Below, in pieces: positions 47,833-60,189 of a stretch of DNA of 64,000 bases. The DNA is from Fasciolopsis buskii (lineage: Eukaryota; Platyhelminthes; Trematoda; Plagiorchiida; Fasciolidae), in contig LUCM01010544.1 of the NCBI GenBank assembly GCA_008360955.1, positions 1 through 64,000 of the forward strand, written 5' to 3'. A program made the position numbers and the translations under genes. Numbering within the stretch: the stretch's first letter is position 1; every line of letters begins with the position of its first letter. The notes under the pieces were generated by a model. That model was given only the letters and a program-made list of their open reading frames with translations. It was not told the DNA's origin and did not search any database.

Positions 47833-48258
47833 ATTATTGCAGCCACCGGGGAACAAGAAGCGGCTAGATCTTTGAAAAAAGCTGCCCGAGTAATTGCCAC
47901 ATCACCGATGGCATTTCAGCTTCGGTATTTGCAAACTTTATGTGCTATATCGGCCGAGAAAAACTCCACCATCTTCTTCCCAGTTCCCATAGATATTATG
48001 CAAAATCTTGGCGATTTCGGGTACTCGTCAAATCAGACTTTGCGTAACGTGAAGGGTTGGATGCGTACGCAAATCGAACCGACCGCACTGACCGTTACTG
48101 GCCAATCGGATGTGACCAATGCACGTTCCGCAAAATTAACGAGACCAATCAAATCCGGGGATAATGTAACAGAACATTTGATCACATCTACAAATTCCCC
48201 GAAAGATAATGCATTTTGGCCCCCGGATGACACCGACGAAAATAGTGATACTGTGTGA
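47833..48258 (+). CDS. Stomatin-like SPFH protein, last coding exon
   Basis: Encodes residues 500-640 and the TGA stop (48256-48258). It begins IIAATGEQEAARSLKKAARV, the coiled-coil region that follows AREARAK in stomatins, then MAFQLRYLQTL, ISAEKNSTIFFPVPIDIMQN, the conserved C-terminal oligomerisation and hydrophobic segment. Human-type stomatin ends shortly after this point. Here an extra tail of about 80 polar residues follows, ending SDTV, which could be a PDZ-type C terminus (inference). The acceptor is TTCACAG|ATT, phase 0. No poly(A) signal was found immediately downstream; AATAAA occurs at 49888. Confidence 0.95.
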   Translation: MIAATGEQEAARSLKKAARVIATSPMAFQLRYLQTLCAISAEKNSTIFFPVPIDIMQNLGDFGYSSNQTLRNVKGWMRTQIEPTALTVTGQSDVTNARSAKLTRPIKSGDNVTEHLITSTNSPKDNAFWPPDDTDENSDTV

Positions 48259-48261
48259 CCA

Positions 48262-48320
48262 CACACACACATATATATATATATATACACAAACACATAC
48301 ACATATATAAACAAGCACAC
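48262..48320. repeat. CA/AT microsatellite in the likely 3' UTR
   Basis: Alternating CA, TA and CA runs directly after the stop codon. Further (CT)n at 48501-48534 and (CA)n at 48683-48708 follow. Confidence 0.85.
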
Positions 48321-48719
48321 ACACAAATGTGTTTCATCGAGCATTTGTCTTCTTTCCTTTGCCTAGATTAATGCCATTTAAAAGATTTCTCCTCTTCCAG
48401 TTCAATCACATCCGTGATGTCAGAGACAACATTTCCCGAGTCCATCTTCCTCCATGGTTAGAACAACACGAAAAACTCCAGTGCAAAACAGTGAATTCCA
48501 TTTCTCTCTCTCTCTCTCTCTCGTTCTCTCTCTCGGTTCATCTCTTGCACACGCCACTTCAGCATTCCTACTCCATGTTTCCCAACTCTCACTATTTTAC
48601 ATTCGTAGTATTCGAAGCGACAATTCTTGGAACAAATGAGTCTGTTCGAGAAGATATGCCCATATTTGGCCATAGCTTCTCTACACACACACACACACAC
48701 ACACACAACACGCATACAC

Positions 48720-51360
48720 GTGCGAATACGCACGCACCCAAGAACACATTACCAGATTGAACACGAACAAAATGGGCGGGCATACAATCACCAAGCAACC
48801 ACATTCAAATACAGTTTTTTTTCCAATTGTATTCACGTTAGCATTTAACGAATACGCACATTTACGTGCGAACTAGTTTCACGAGATCAGCAAGTACCCC
48901 AAATATCCACATCTCTGGCATTGTCTATCAAGTAACTGATCGAAATCCGAGCATACTTGAGTCGCATTCCATAAGATTGACGTTTTCGTGAGGGAGTTAT
49001 AATAACTGGGAGAATGTCCACATTTTTCTGGATGAATTAGACGGAAAAATCAACACAAGAACTGTATTGATTTCGGCTATCATCGTAGGAAATGAATCAG
49101 TAGATAAATTTTGATGATCATCCTAGACACTACAGTCACGTGTTGCGTTGACAACCGAATTTAGGGGCTTGTACTAACCACGCGACAAAGCTGGCTTCAG
49201 GGAGATAATTGACGTGGTACCGTATTGCCACGTGTCGCCCGAGGGCTAATTAACGCAAATATCCTTAAGGCCATGGTGATTCCTAGAAAGAAAGTAGCAT
49301 CAAATACCATGAACTCAGTTACACGTTTCCTTCGTTATGTCTGCTTAACGATTGCAAATAGGCCAGTTAAATATGACTGACATTGGTTGTCTAGGTAAAG
49401 ACGTCTGAACATAAAAAGTGACACCCTAACGGAACATGAAAATTTTATGAACATTCTGAAAGGATTTATAAATCTATCCCAGTCTAAGTTCACACATGAT
49501 GATGTACTCACTTGTCATGCAATGAGATTAATTTTATCGAGTATTCTACCCACTATTGTGCATGTACAATTATTTGTCAATTGTGGTATTTTGCATTAAC
49601 TGAGGTGTAATATCCATGGTCGAACATGAGCACAAAATTTTGTTCTCAGAAGTTTCTTATTCAAATCAAATTTGATCGCTCGTCAAGGTCATTTCAAAGT
49701 GCTACGTTGGTCAATTACGTTATTACCGTGACAGTGGAGCAGTGAGCAAGAAACAGATAAACCTTTTGATACCACAATATAAAGAATAATGAATTAATTT
49801 CAGAATACTGATCGATTCGGAATTTTGTTTGCAAACTTTTCCATCATTTAAAACCAAACAAAGCCATCATTTACATGATGCGGAACGAATAAAGTATACT
49901 CGGAACATGTATATCGTGAAAGAAATCAATCATATTGAAGGGTGATTGCAAATTTATTTGTAGTTACGTGAAACTGTCACATCAGATATTCTCTTCTCCA
50001 ATCTTGTCCCAGGTCATTACCGCTATTTCATGCACTATCGTCGAGGTAGAGTTGAATAGTATTTGAACGCTTCACGATCCATCAAATATGCGGTACGAAT
50101 TAGTCGCACAACCAAACAGGAAATACAAATATTTCTTGCAATAGTAGAAAACGCTGTTTGCTGTTGGCTATTCTAATGATCCGTTAATTCTGTTGCTTAA
50201 TAAACGTCATGTGATCACGTGCAAAATACTTACAAATTGAATATTTCTAGAAGAAATTGCTCCGACAAAGTTGCCCCTCTTTCTAATCCTCGTCAAATTT
50301 GTTCAATCTTACACGAATAGAATGAGAAGATCCTCAGAGATGGATCGCAAGTGGGCGCCCTGTTGAGAGGAGAAAATTCTTCCTCGTGCCATCAGAGATA
50401 TTTCCTGCATTGTAAGAAGTAGCCAGTATAAAAAGAGCAGTTGTCTCGGAAAACGGATTCAACTTGGACGTGCTTAGTGTCACATCGAAACGATCAAATT
50501 AGGGTTGAACAGTGGTGATGGGTCCATCGATGACCACTATTTCGTGATGCTGAATTCCTAGCATTACACGCGTCAAAGAGTTGCGAATTGACATCATCTT
50601 GTTATACCTAACGACCGCGTAAAATGTGTCATTGTTGAGATATTCATGGGGTGGCCATCGGGGGATATGGACTAAATTGCTAACCAATTTGGTCACTAGA
50701 CAACTCCGAAGTAGGCGTCCTAGTACCGACAAGATCGGCCAGGTTTTGCTGAATGAAACGAATACATATTCAAGTATTAACCTCGACGTTTCAGTGCCTA
50801 CTTGAGTGCAAATTTCTCCTAGGATACCAGTTCCATAAGTTTCCACAAGACCAGTATATGAGCAATGTTTTCTTATCAAATAAAATGGAAATCGTTCATC
50901 TTTTTCCAGGGTCAAATTGAAGCCTAAATACCGGAAGAAATAATAAAAGATAAACTAATGACGTGTGCTTGTTCCCATTTTTATCGATCGTTTACAAGAG
51001 CCGTTCGGGGCCGATTAGGCGGCAGCTAATTTCTAATGAAAATTTATCTATCTGTAGTCATTACACAATTATTCTACCAATAAATTTGTGTAGTCGGGTT
51101 GTTGGTGGATTAGTTGTCTTGTCTTCATCTAACTCACTAACAAAATCACAGAAGTAGTAAACAGGTTGTCTCATCTTTGTCAGGCTACGTGGGGTCGAAT
51201 ATCCTAACTAAGACGGGGCGCGAACGTCTGTGTCAGTCGCTTGGTTAACCGGTTCGTTTTCCAATTATAGTACTGGTTTCTTGGGCCAGATTGCATATGA
51301 ACACAATTTTGATTTCAGTGTTAGGTTGGTATTGTTTGTAAGCTGACTAGAGATATGTTA
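48720..51360. other. Downstream non-coding stretch
   Basis: No recognised gene. A 138-codon minus-strand frame (50499-50915) reads as a plausible protein (EYVFVSFSKTWPILSVLGRL, PRWPPHEYLNND) but matches no family I know. It could be a retroelement relic. Confidence 0.4.
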
Positions 51361-51364
51361 TCCT

Positions 51365-51490
51365 CACAACAATCAGCTATTGTGAGTGACAGTAAAACTT
51401 GCCTTGAGATAGCTACCCACGGTAGTCGAAATGCTGGCGCATTACATCTACCAAAAAAGCTGTGTTATTAACATTATATCATGCACAAGA
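51365..51490. mobile_element. Palindromic foldback element, copy 2 (partial)
   Basis: Contains AAACTTGCCTTGAGATAGCT, CCACGGTAGTCGAAATGCTG, GCGCATTACATCTACCAA and GTGTTATTAACATTATATCA, the right half of the element seen at 63500-63690. The left arm is missing. Confidence 0.7.
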
Positions 51491-51570
51491 AAAAAGATAG
51501 AGGAACCAGCAAAAAAAAATAAACGATAAGAGCTAATTCGTGTACTATCAAACTCTCGGTGGGACCTCCA

Positions 51571-51752
51571 GATTGGCGGTGGCCGGACGGAGAAGGTCTT
51601 GGCGCTTGGACCTAAAGGTCGCGGGTTCGAATCCTCCCGTCGCCGGTCAACTTCCTCACTTGGCAGCCCTCTGCTGGCAGCGCCCCGTTTCCTGAAAATC
51701 GATGTACATTGCTGTTTCACTAAAAAAGGATGTAAAAGATAAATGATAAAAG
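51571..51752 (+). mobile_element. SINE-A copy, full-length
   Basis: Head with GGCGGTGGCCGGACGGAGAA, B box GGGTTCGAATCC, partner CCGTCGCCGG, body CACTTGGCAGCCCTCTGCTGG, and tail AAAGATAAATGATAAAAG. The two arms still pair. Confidence 0.92.
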
Positions 51753-52984
51753 AACTCTTCCAAACAATTTGGTTCCTGATGATTTAGAGGTTTGACGCAC
51801 GTGTGTTCACCGCGGTTTCGCGTCCCAGTTTCCGCGAGGTGTCGCTGTACTCCTGGTGTGTTTCAACAACAATGAGGATACGATTTGTAGTCTCCACGAC
51901 GCAATGCCACTTCTGTCTTAATTCTCGTCACATTTCGCGAGGAATAAAAATTTCATTTGGCCTGCCTACGAACAACAAATCTTTGAAATTTGACGGATGT
52001 TTTACTCCCCATGCACACCTCACCCCACTTATTCGCGACAATAAAACAAGAGCGAAAACTCATTAGTGACAGTTTTCGGTGTGCGTCAAAATGATTTGAA
52101 AAACTAAATCCTGTCCAACGCCGACTCTTTAAACACACCCGTAATACCATTAGGAAAACTCACAACCAATCCCGTGTGACAAGTAGAAGTAGAACGAATG
52201 ATCACGGGACCACGTGACCGTTAATGCGAATAGTATTCAAACTTTTTTTCGAACATAATATGACCTTGTGCTTTGTTACGGAAGAATCGTCGACCCAATT
52301 TCAGTTTATATTCCCTGTGCTAGTCGCAATTTCACCAGAAAATTGTTTAAAACATTGTAGATGACTTCGATAATGAGTTGAGTATGATCTCAAAAAAGGA
52401 CTTAACATTGATTGTATCATTACTTCATGGTCAGGTTAGAAGATTATGGAACTCATTTGAATTCCCGAAAGCTTGCACACTAACAAAACATACAAAATGC
52501 TAAGTAGATAAACAATTTGCTTGTGTTTTCAACTTGTTTACTCAACTTCAGTTATCTTCAAAATTAAATCGATTCCTATCGCATATGATGATCTGACATG
52601 TTGTATGATCAATCGTTCAAAGAGTCTGTCGAATGCATTTTCTGTTTCAAACGTTCCCTACCCTGCCGCAGTTCCTTGGTACGGTTATCGGCCATTGTTC
52701 AGGTCAACGGAGTGTGGAACATTTGAGGTTCCGTTGACAAATTTGATGCGGCCTGTTGAAGAAGATGCCCGGGACATGATTTCATCCGATCTACTTCGTG
52801 TCGACTTTTTCCAACTCTGTTAGAGATTGTTAGCTCTGAAGTGGAATCCGTAGTTTCTTTTTGACAACTTGCAGCCAACCATTGTTCCCACCCGCGCTTG
52901 CGCACCAGTTTTCAGAAAACAATCAATCGATGGGATTGATAGACAAATGTCGTGATCAGTGGTATAGGTCAAATGACAGAGCAC

Positions 52985-53047
52985 ATGTGGTACAAATGCT
53001 TGTGTTGGGTCTATGTGCATGAGTTCGAACCCCGCCGAGGTCGAAAA
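52985..53047 (+). repeat. Possible tRNA-like head of another short repeat
   Basis: CACATGTGGTACAAATGC resembles an A box and GAGTTCGAACCCCGCC resembles a B box, spaced like a tRNA. No second copy was found in the window, so this stays tentative. Confidence 0.3.
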
Positions 53048-53059
53048 CCCTTTGTGTTT

Positions 53060-55740
53060 GGATCAGTTTTACAAATCACGTACAAATCAAGTGATCCACA
53101 TTTTTGGCACAAGAAAATGAATGATTTCGCTTTTTCGTTAATGCCCACGAAGTGACCGTTGATCTCGTGTTTCATACGTCCAACACATAGACTCCCAAGG
53201 AATCGCTTAAACAATACATTTCAATATCAATTAGAACAATATTTGTGGCAAATTAGTGTTGTTGGATTAGTTTTTAATTGACAGCAAATTAGCGGCCCGC
53301 TTTCTGCTAGTCCCACCTCGTTGCGACGCATTCGAAATCGAACACGAACCAGAAATGATGTTGACCATTTTTTACGTATCATAAAACTTTATCTGAATCG
53401 GCAAACGCATGGAATTGCGGTCATCACTTCTCGTCTAATATGATTATAATTTAGCCTGCTAATTAGATGTTGTCGCTGAAATCACTTATTACTCGGATAC
53501 AGTATTGTACACGGGGGAGACGTGATCTGTTGTGATTTCATGTCCGCATTAGTTACACAAGGAAGCCACCTTTCTGCGACGAAGTGTTTATCGATTCTTT
53601 ACAAATAAATTACTTTCGTTGCATGCGATATATATATATATATATATAATATAATCGATAGGCATGAAATATGAAAGCCAAGTGAGACTATCAGTTCCGC
53701 GTGTCACGTGTTCATCTAGCAGATTAGAAACCAGTAAACGTGTTCTAGTGAATGACATTTCCGGTTGTGTATGACCTTACCAGTTCAGCCTGGAAACAAA
53801 ATAACGACTCCTACATTTTGAGGAACGATTGGAACAGTTTTTGTTATCCATCCTGGGCTACAAATAAGTCAAATAAGTCACAAACTGGTCAAAATATTTC
53901 CGTTTGTTCATTTTACGAAACATATCTTCCGGGAAATTTATCGTTTGCGACTGGGCCGAGAACCATTAAATCATACTCAAGCATATTTTGATAGAGCTAC
54001 AAATTACAGAGATCAATTTGCGACCTAATTATAAATCGGTAGACGGATACCTCGATTAGCAAATTGATGAAAATAACTTGGATATGAATTTCCATTCCAT
54101 TCGATGCCACAACTTTAGTCAGTTCCGTCAAGAAAGAATTTGGTCAACTCACGGTGATCGACTAAATTGCTGACTCAGTCGTCATATGACTAATACCTGA
54201 ACACATCATGCGATATTTTTATTCCATTTGTCGATTGACATAACGAGTTCGCCGTCATTCTCCTTTAGGCAAATAAATACGGCGATTCATCAAACACTAA
54301 CAATAAAGCCGTGACGTTTTCGGATGGTTCCGTTGATATCTTGTTCGTTTTCTGGGCTGAACATTCCCAAGCATGGATAAAAGTGTTTGATTTTGCCAGG
54401 TGATTGCGTTGGGAACATTCAAACGTAAATAAATATATATATAAAGGCAAAATGTTCTTCTTGAAACGTGGAACTAATTGGATTTTTTCACTTCCCGTTT
54501 GATCTAAACGTCCTCGATCGAACTCGTCACAAAGAGAATGCATGCCAAATGCATCGGAATATGTCATAATCCATGGGCATGCATAAATACGCACCGGTCC
54601 ATCATGTAAAAAGTATCAACATGTCAGATAGTACTTTTTATTTCTTTACTAAATTACTCCACATTAATTCCACTATTTCCAACCTCCAGGATGATCACAA
54701 ACCAGTAGTTTCATGTTATAACACAATCTATGATTCGGTCCTAAAATATAATGTTTGTGACAAATTTGCCTGTCATCAGGGAGACGAATAAACGACCTTG
54801 TAACACGTTGTTGCTTCGCAGTTAATCGATTCCTTTGAATGAAATAATCAATGTAGTACGTTCTATAGTCTCCCAAATCACGGGGATTCGGTGTATTTAT
54901 GAAGTGCTTTTCGTGATCACTATCTCGTTGATCCCGTTGTCATTGTCGATCTCCGTGTTCGAATTATGGCAAAGTCGATTCCGGTACAATAGAGAAGAGA
55001 TATCCGATGAATATTGGTTCTATACCCAAAGAGAAAGGTAGATATTCTATGACATTTTCTATATCTCGCGGTCTCAAGTGATCAATTTTTCCTTGGCAAA
55101 TTTACGTTAAGAAATATATATATTTCGGTAAAATTTTGAAATTAAAGCAACAATATTCGAAAAGATAATGAACTACTGTACAGAAACCATTTTGTATCGG
55201 CAATCAATGATATTTAGTAGTAATATGCACTTGTCCGAAAACGGAGCTTTGTCAATGGTACTAACGAGGAGTCAACGTTTAGGTTATCAAGGAACAATCT
55301 TTTATAAACCACTTTTCAACCGGAATCGCCTGTCCTGGTGACAAATGATTGATTAAATGACATTTGAATAGAATTCATTAACGTGACTAAAGTAAACCAG
55401 CCGGGTGTTCCCGTGACACGAATGGACATTGCTGCTGAAGTGGACAGCCTCCGTTTTCTTTCTCGTTGTGGCCGATTTACCCATAATTATTTCCATTGTA
55501 AAAAAATAAAATCGGTAGAGAAAAAATGTCTTCCAGCTCAGTTGCTCAGTTACACTGCATTTCGGTCACGGAATCGCGTGGAATTCAATCCCTCGCAAGC
55601 AAAATTTCAGCCAGAAAGTTACTCATTTACGATTATTACTTTACAGTAATATCAGCAAAACAATTCAAATCGAATCTTGTTCTCCAAAATATGTTGTGCT
55701 TACTTCTATCACTCTTGGACAAACTTGGACACCACCATTC
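53060..55740. other. Non-coding stretch with an AT microsatellite
   Basis: No gene was recognised. An (AT)n tract lies at about 53628-53650. Confidence 0.5.
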
Positions 55741-55750
55741 GGAGAGAGTG

Positions 55751-55799
55751 AGTGTGTGTGTGCTTGCGTGTGTGTGTGTGTGCGTGTGTGTGTGTGTTT
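55751..55799. repeat. (GT)n tract
   Basis: An interrupted GT/GC dinucleotide run just upstream of the trinucleotide array. Confidence 0.85.
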
Positions 55800-55909
55800 G
55801 CATGCCAGTGACTAACACTTACGCATCCTGTTCATCACTGTCATCAAATGTTCACATAGTAGTAGCATTGCCAGAAATATGAATCGCATCAATGGTGATA
55901 ATGATAGTA

Positions 55910-56400
55910 AGTAGCAATAATAATAATAATAATAATGGTGGTGGTGGTAGCAATAATAGCACTGGCGCTGATGTTGGTAGCAAATGGTGACAATGTTAAT
56001 GTTAACACAAGTAATAATATATATATATATATAATATAGGTAATGGCTAAAGTAATCGTAGTTGTGGTAATCGCAGTAATAATATTAATACTGTGGTGGC
56101 AGTGATGGTGCCAGTACTAGCAGCGGCAGTAGTAGTAGTATCAGTAATAGTAGTAGTATTAATCGTAGTAGTAATAGTACCAGTATTGGAGGTAGTAATG
56201 GAGACGATAGTAGTAGTAGTAGTGGCAGTAGTGGTAGCAGCAGTAATAGCGGTGGCAGTATTAGTAGTGGCAATATTAGGAGCACTGGCATTAGTAATGG
56301 TACCAGTACCAGTAGTAGTAGTGGTAGTAGTGGTAGTAGTGGTAGTAGTGGTAGTAGTGGTAGTAGTAGTAGTAGTAACAGTAGCAGTAGTAGTAGTAGC

Positions 56401-56437
<37 letters not shown>

Positions 56438-56580
56438 CAGGCCGTGATACTGATAGTATCAGTATCGGTGATAGTGATGAAAGCAGTAGTGCTAGTAGTA
56501 ATGGCAGTAGTAGTAGTATTAGTAGAAGCCGCGGTAATAATAGCGTTAGTACTAGTGAAAACAATAATACTAATGGTACA
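55910..56580. repeat. Large imperfect AGT/GGT trinucleotide array
   Basis: About 670 bases dominated by GTA, GGT, AGC and ATA triplets, with an AT run (56017-56038) inside. Because the unit is three bases, frames stay open on both strands (Val-rich on +, Thr-rich and Leu-rich on -). These frames are artefacts, not proteins. Confidence 0.92.
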
Positions 56581-56934
56581 GTTTATGGTTTGTTTTTCAG
56601 CGAACCGTTTTACTTTCGAGAGCACTCAGTTTCATTGGCCTCGTACATGAATTCTTCAGTGCTTAATCAATACCTACAATCGTTAAACAAATTCACTCAC
56701 AAAGTGCTTTTGCCCATCCCGTGCAAAATCTGGGAACATACCTTTGTTCTATATTTGGGTTGTAGAAAAGAAAGTTTGTTCCGTAGCATCGCAAATTACA
56801 AAAGTACTTATGCATATAGACCCGGAAAAAATGTCCAAATAATCGATTTGTAAAGTGTCTCGACCTATCCACATTTGGATGGGCCAGACCGTACCACTGT
56901 GTCACCTTTCTGGACCATTAGTACATTGACCATG

Positions 56935-57032
56935 CGTGGCCAGTTGTCTATGATAGCATCGTTTGGATGTGAAGGACGGAGGTTCAAACTCTTCGACCCG
57001 CGGTAAGTTCACCCCTTCACCCACCCTCCTGG
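56935..57032 (+). mobile_element. SINE-A-like tRNA head, diverged
   Basis: GTGGCCAGTTGTCTATGATA resembles the A-box side, followed by CGTTTGGATGTGAAGG and GGAGGTTCAAACTC (B box) and a CCCGCGG partner. The following sequence does not match the usual SINE-A body, so it is an old copy or a subfamily with a different tail. Confidence 0.5.
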
Positions 57033-57039
57033 TATCTGC

Positions 57040-58395
57040 CTTACGGCAGTCATTGGTTTCATAAGATTGAAGCCAACTTTAATCAAATTTCATCTTCTAT
57101 TTGCTTTATTACGAATCCAATAAAGTGTGTTCATTTCGAGATAAGTGAATACAGTCAATCGAGTTTTGTGCACTATCAAAGTTGTAAGACATTGCTGATC
57201 GTTGGAATCCAATCGGAGACTTGCATGTTCAAACAACGAGTTGGTGTTCATCGCTTGACTATCGTACATGTTCAAATCTGTACAACGGTTTACTAGCACT
57301 CCAACAAATGCAAGGTTTTCTAGCTATGTGGCTGAAAGCTTAGGCGCGCGGTGATCAGACAATGGTGAATCAAAGAGATCACGTGCTTGGAGGTTTGGCT
57401 CGCAGCTCCGCCAATCATTTTCGTGGTAGTTGGGCGTTTCGTGTTATTGGGCCGGCTATTGCACGCGACATATTGAGGTCATGTGATTCTGTTCCACTAC
57501 ACGTCTCAGGATCACGGTTGCCGGCTCCTCACTTTCTCAGCCTGCCGAGGTGCAATGGTTCCCAGTGTCTTCAAGGAGTACGTTTCCCACCATACTCACT
57601 ACCTGGATCCAATCATCTCGTTGTAGAACAATTGCAAACCGGGACAAACACCAGTTTCGAATCACTTAATTCATAAATGAGAAACTTGACCTTGAGAATA
57701 GGCGTGCCGAAAAAGTGGACTTGGTAATAAATTGCTGCATAACTAACACCGAAGACGTTTTTGATTGGTCCAGTGGGCAACCTAAAGAACCCTGGTTACC
57801 AAACAGGGAAGGGTCAAAGACACATGGATGACGCGAAAGCATGCAACATCGATAACACGCAATTCGTATTCGAGCGTGCTTTCGACAGTGTCAGATTCCG
57901 GTTAACTCGGTGAAATGTGAAACATTATGTCGACAGAAAAATTTTAGAGTGTATCATGCAACAATCATACACAATCGTTCTTCTGGTCATTTTCAGCTGC
58001 GGTTAAATGCCCAACGCGATTCCCAAACACGGTCTGTTTTGATCGGTGAATCGGCTAACATATGGGGGACCTTGTTTATTCAACAGTCTACAATTTGTGG
58101 CCTAATATCAATTCGGAGCCAAAGTGATTCAGGCGTTTTGATTCGTTCAGGCGCACACATTCTTGGCCAAGCTTTGTCTCAGCTGCAAAAAAACCCTAGG
58201 TGATAAATTTCAAGGGACCGTCCATGTTAGGGTTCAAATATAGTCGTCTGCCTAAATTTTACCCTTGCGCTTTCATTGAACCCGAGAAAACTAGAACAAT
58301 TCAATCGGGTATATATTCATGTTGACGTACATTTCCAGCGGACATAGAGTGTCCATAAGGAAGATACATCTGTTACTCATGGATGTTATACGTCA
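57040..58395. other. Non-coding stretch, nothing recognised
   Basis: The short frames here have no recognisable similarity. Confidence 0.5.
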
Positions 58396-58400
58396 CTCTT

Positions 58401-58582
58401 GGCCGGTGGTGTCCAAGTCGATAACGTCGTGGCGTTTGGACGTGAAGGTCGCGGGTTCGAATCCTCCCACCGCCGGTCAACTTCCCCAATTGGCAGCACT
58501 TTGTTGACGGCGCCCCTCTTCCTGGAAAATGATGTGCATTTTTATTTCATTAATAAGAAGGAATTAAACGATGAAAAAAGAA
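58401..58582 (+). mobile_element. SINE-A copy, near-consensus
   Basis: A good reference copy. The head arm GGCCGGTGG pairs with CCACCGCCGG. Box A resembles GTGTCCAAGTCGATAACG and box B is GGGTTCGAATCC. The conserved body runs from TCAACTTCCCCAATTGGCAG to CCTCTTCCTGG, then an ATGATGTGCATTTTTATTTC block, ATTAATAAGAAGG and a short A-rich tail. The tRNA-like secondary structure plus internal boxes indicate RNA polymerase III transcription and retroposition by a partner LINE. Confidence 0.93.
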
Positions 58583-58979
58583 ACAAATAAGTGACCATGT
58601 GGTGTCACAACTAACTCGGAGTCAAACACTTGAAGCATTCGCTATCTCATTCAAGCTGGTTAAATCAGGAACTGACGTTCGTCAATTTACGCGCGGAGAT
58701 CCGCCAAATCCCATCATACCTCAGAGTTACTTTGCTGAGATGGAAAGTGTCATCAAAACATCCAAGAATTGAATTAAACATTCAAGTGCATTTGTCACTT
58801 GACATTATGTCAAGCTCGACCATTCGTAAGGATGTCACATGATTTGCACGGGACGGATGTAGTCATCGTGTTCCAGCCACCAATGTTCCACAAGTGTACG
58901 GCTTTCTGACTTTAGAAAACAAATATGCCATTCCATAACACATTCGAGATGGAAAATTTGAGACAGTGATTTGTAATCA

Positions 58980-59318
58980 TCAACCTTTCTTTAAGCCTAT
59001 GGATCGGATTGGGCTAAAGTGGAAGATATCAGAATGGGCTAAACGGGGTCGAAAACAGTTCCGGTGTTGATATCGAAGGTCATTGTTTACTGTGAGGTAT
59101 TTAGCTGATGTTCGACCGTGTTTTGAACAGTGTACACCAAGATAAGCGAAACGATGTGAAATTGGAATAGAACGGAAATTCTTAATCTCTAACCTCAAAA
59201 GTAAAACATACACAAACGATGACTTTGCTTGATTCCAGTGCACACACTCGACAACCCCTGGCTCAATTAGGGTTGGGTTATCGTGTAATGGTTCAACGAT
59301 ACCCAGGTACGTCTGCAA
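58980..59318 (-). repeat. R4 dispersed repeat, minus-strand open frame
   Basis: A 112-codon minus-strand frame with GVVECVHWNQAKSSFVYVLL and FRSIPISHRFAYLGVHCSKH. The first block recurs at 62349-62400 on the + strand (VEYVHWNQAKSSFVYV) with frameshifts afterward. Two copies with the same reading suggest a coding mobile element of unknown family. Confidence 0.6.
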
Positions 59319-59381
59319 TACGTGAGCGGCTGAACATTTGATCCGGTCTCATGCACGATTATGTTAATTTGAACTTTGGTC

Positions 59382-59670
59382 AAGCCAGTGTGCTAGACTG
59401 AACTGGCCGCATCACAACCATTCACGGGCGCAGGAATGGAAGTCATCCGGCAAAATATCGATGTAAACAGAAGAGATATGACGAGATGAGCCTCGTCGAG
59501 GGTTCGAATAACGGTTTGGTGGGAATATTTTACCAAGCGTGAATGACTTCACTTTTGGTCAGGCCCTAGACACGATGACGTCGATTTTCCCTTGGTCAGA
59601 CACAAGTGAGCTAGACAGAACTGCACGAATCACAACCGTTCGTGGGCTCAGGATTGGGAAATCTCGGCTA
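59382..59670 (+). repeat. R5 short repeat, two partial direct copies
   Basis: The blocks GTGTGCTAGACTGAACTG with CGCATCACAACCATTCACGG (about 59389-59430) and GTGAGCTAGACAGAACTG with CGAATCACAACCGTTCGTGG (about 59606-59645) repeat each other. A third copy lies in reverse at about 61735-61815. Confidence 0.65.
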
Positions 59671-60189
59671 AATTGGGATGCAAACGGACGCGTTCAGGTG
59701 ATTAGTCGTGCCCTTACAAATTTCCAGTTTTTGTAAAAACGGTAAGGTAAAATAATGCAAGCAATGCGCATCTGTTCAGTGTTTGTTCTGACACTCGAAT
59801 CTTTGTTATGGACTTAAAGTTGAATGAGAACGTTTTTTTGATCTGGTTAAATGCGTGTGATAGCAGTTTGTTTGATCTGTGTGGTGATTTTAAATGGTTG
59901 TACCCGAGAATAAGAAACCTGGATCATTACACTGTGAGCAGAATGAATATCAACCTCGTGGAGACGGACTTTGTACATTGTCGTTCAATAATCCGATAAC
60001 TGGTAACAGCTAAAAGAATCGAAGTCACCCTACCGAATATTGTTCCGAGAATTTCCTTGTATATTTACCCGGAAATCGGCACAACGAAAGCATTTTGCGA
60101 GTACTCATTCTGCATGACGTGTTTTACATTCCTTTGTGCTTTAATTCCTTTAAATTTCATCATGCTACCTCATCGAAATACGAGGATAG

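Noticed and set aside
56047..56650. Thr-rich, Leu-rich and Val-rich frames of 159-192 codons
   Set aside because: They are produced by the trinucleotide repeat, which keeps all frames open; composition is the repeat translated.
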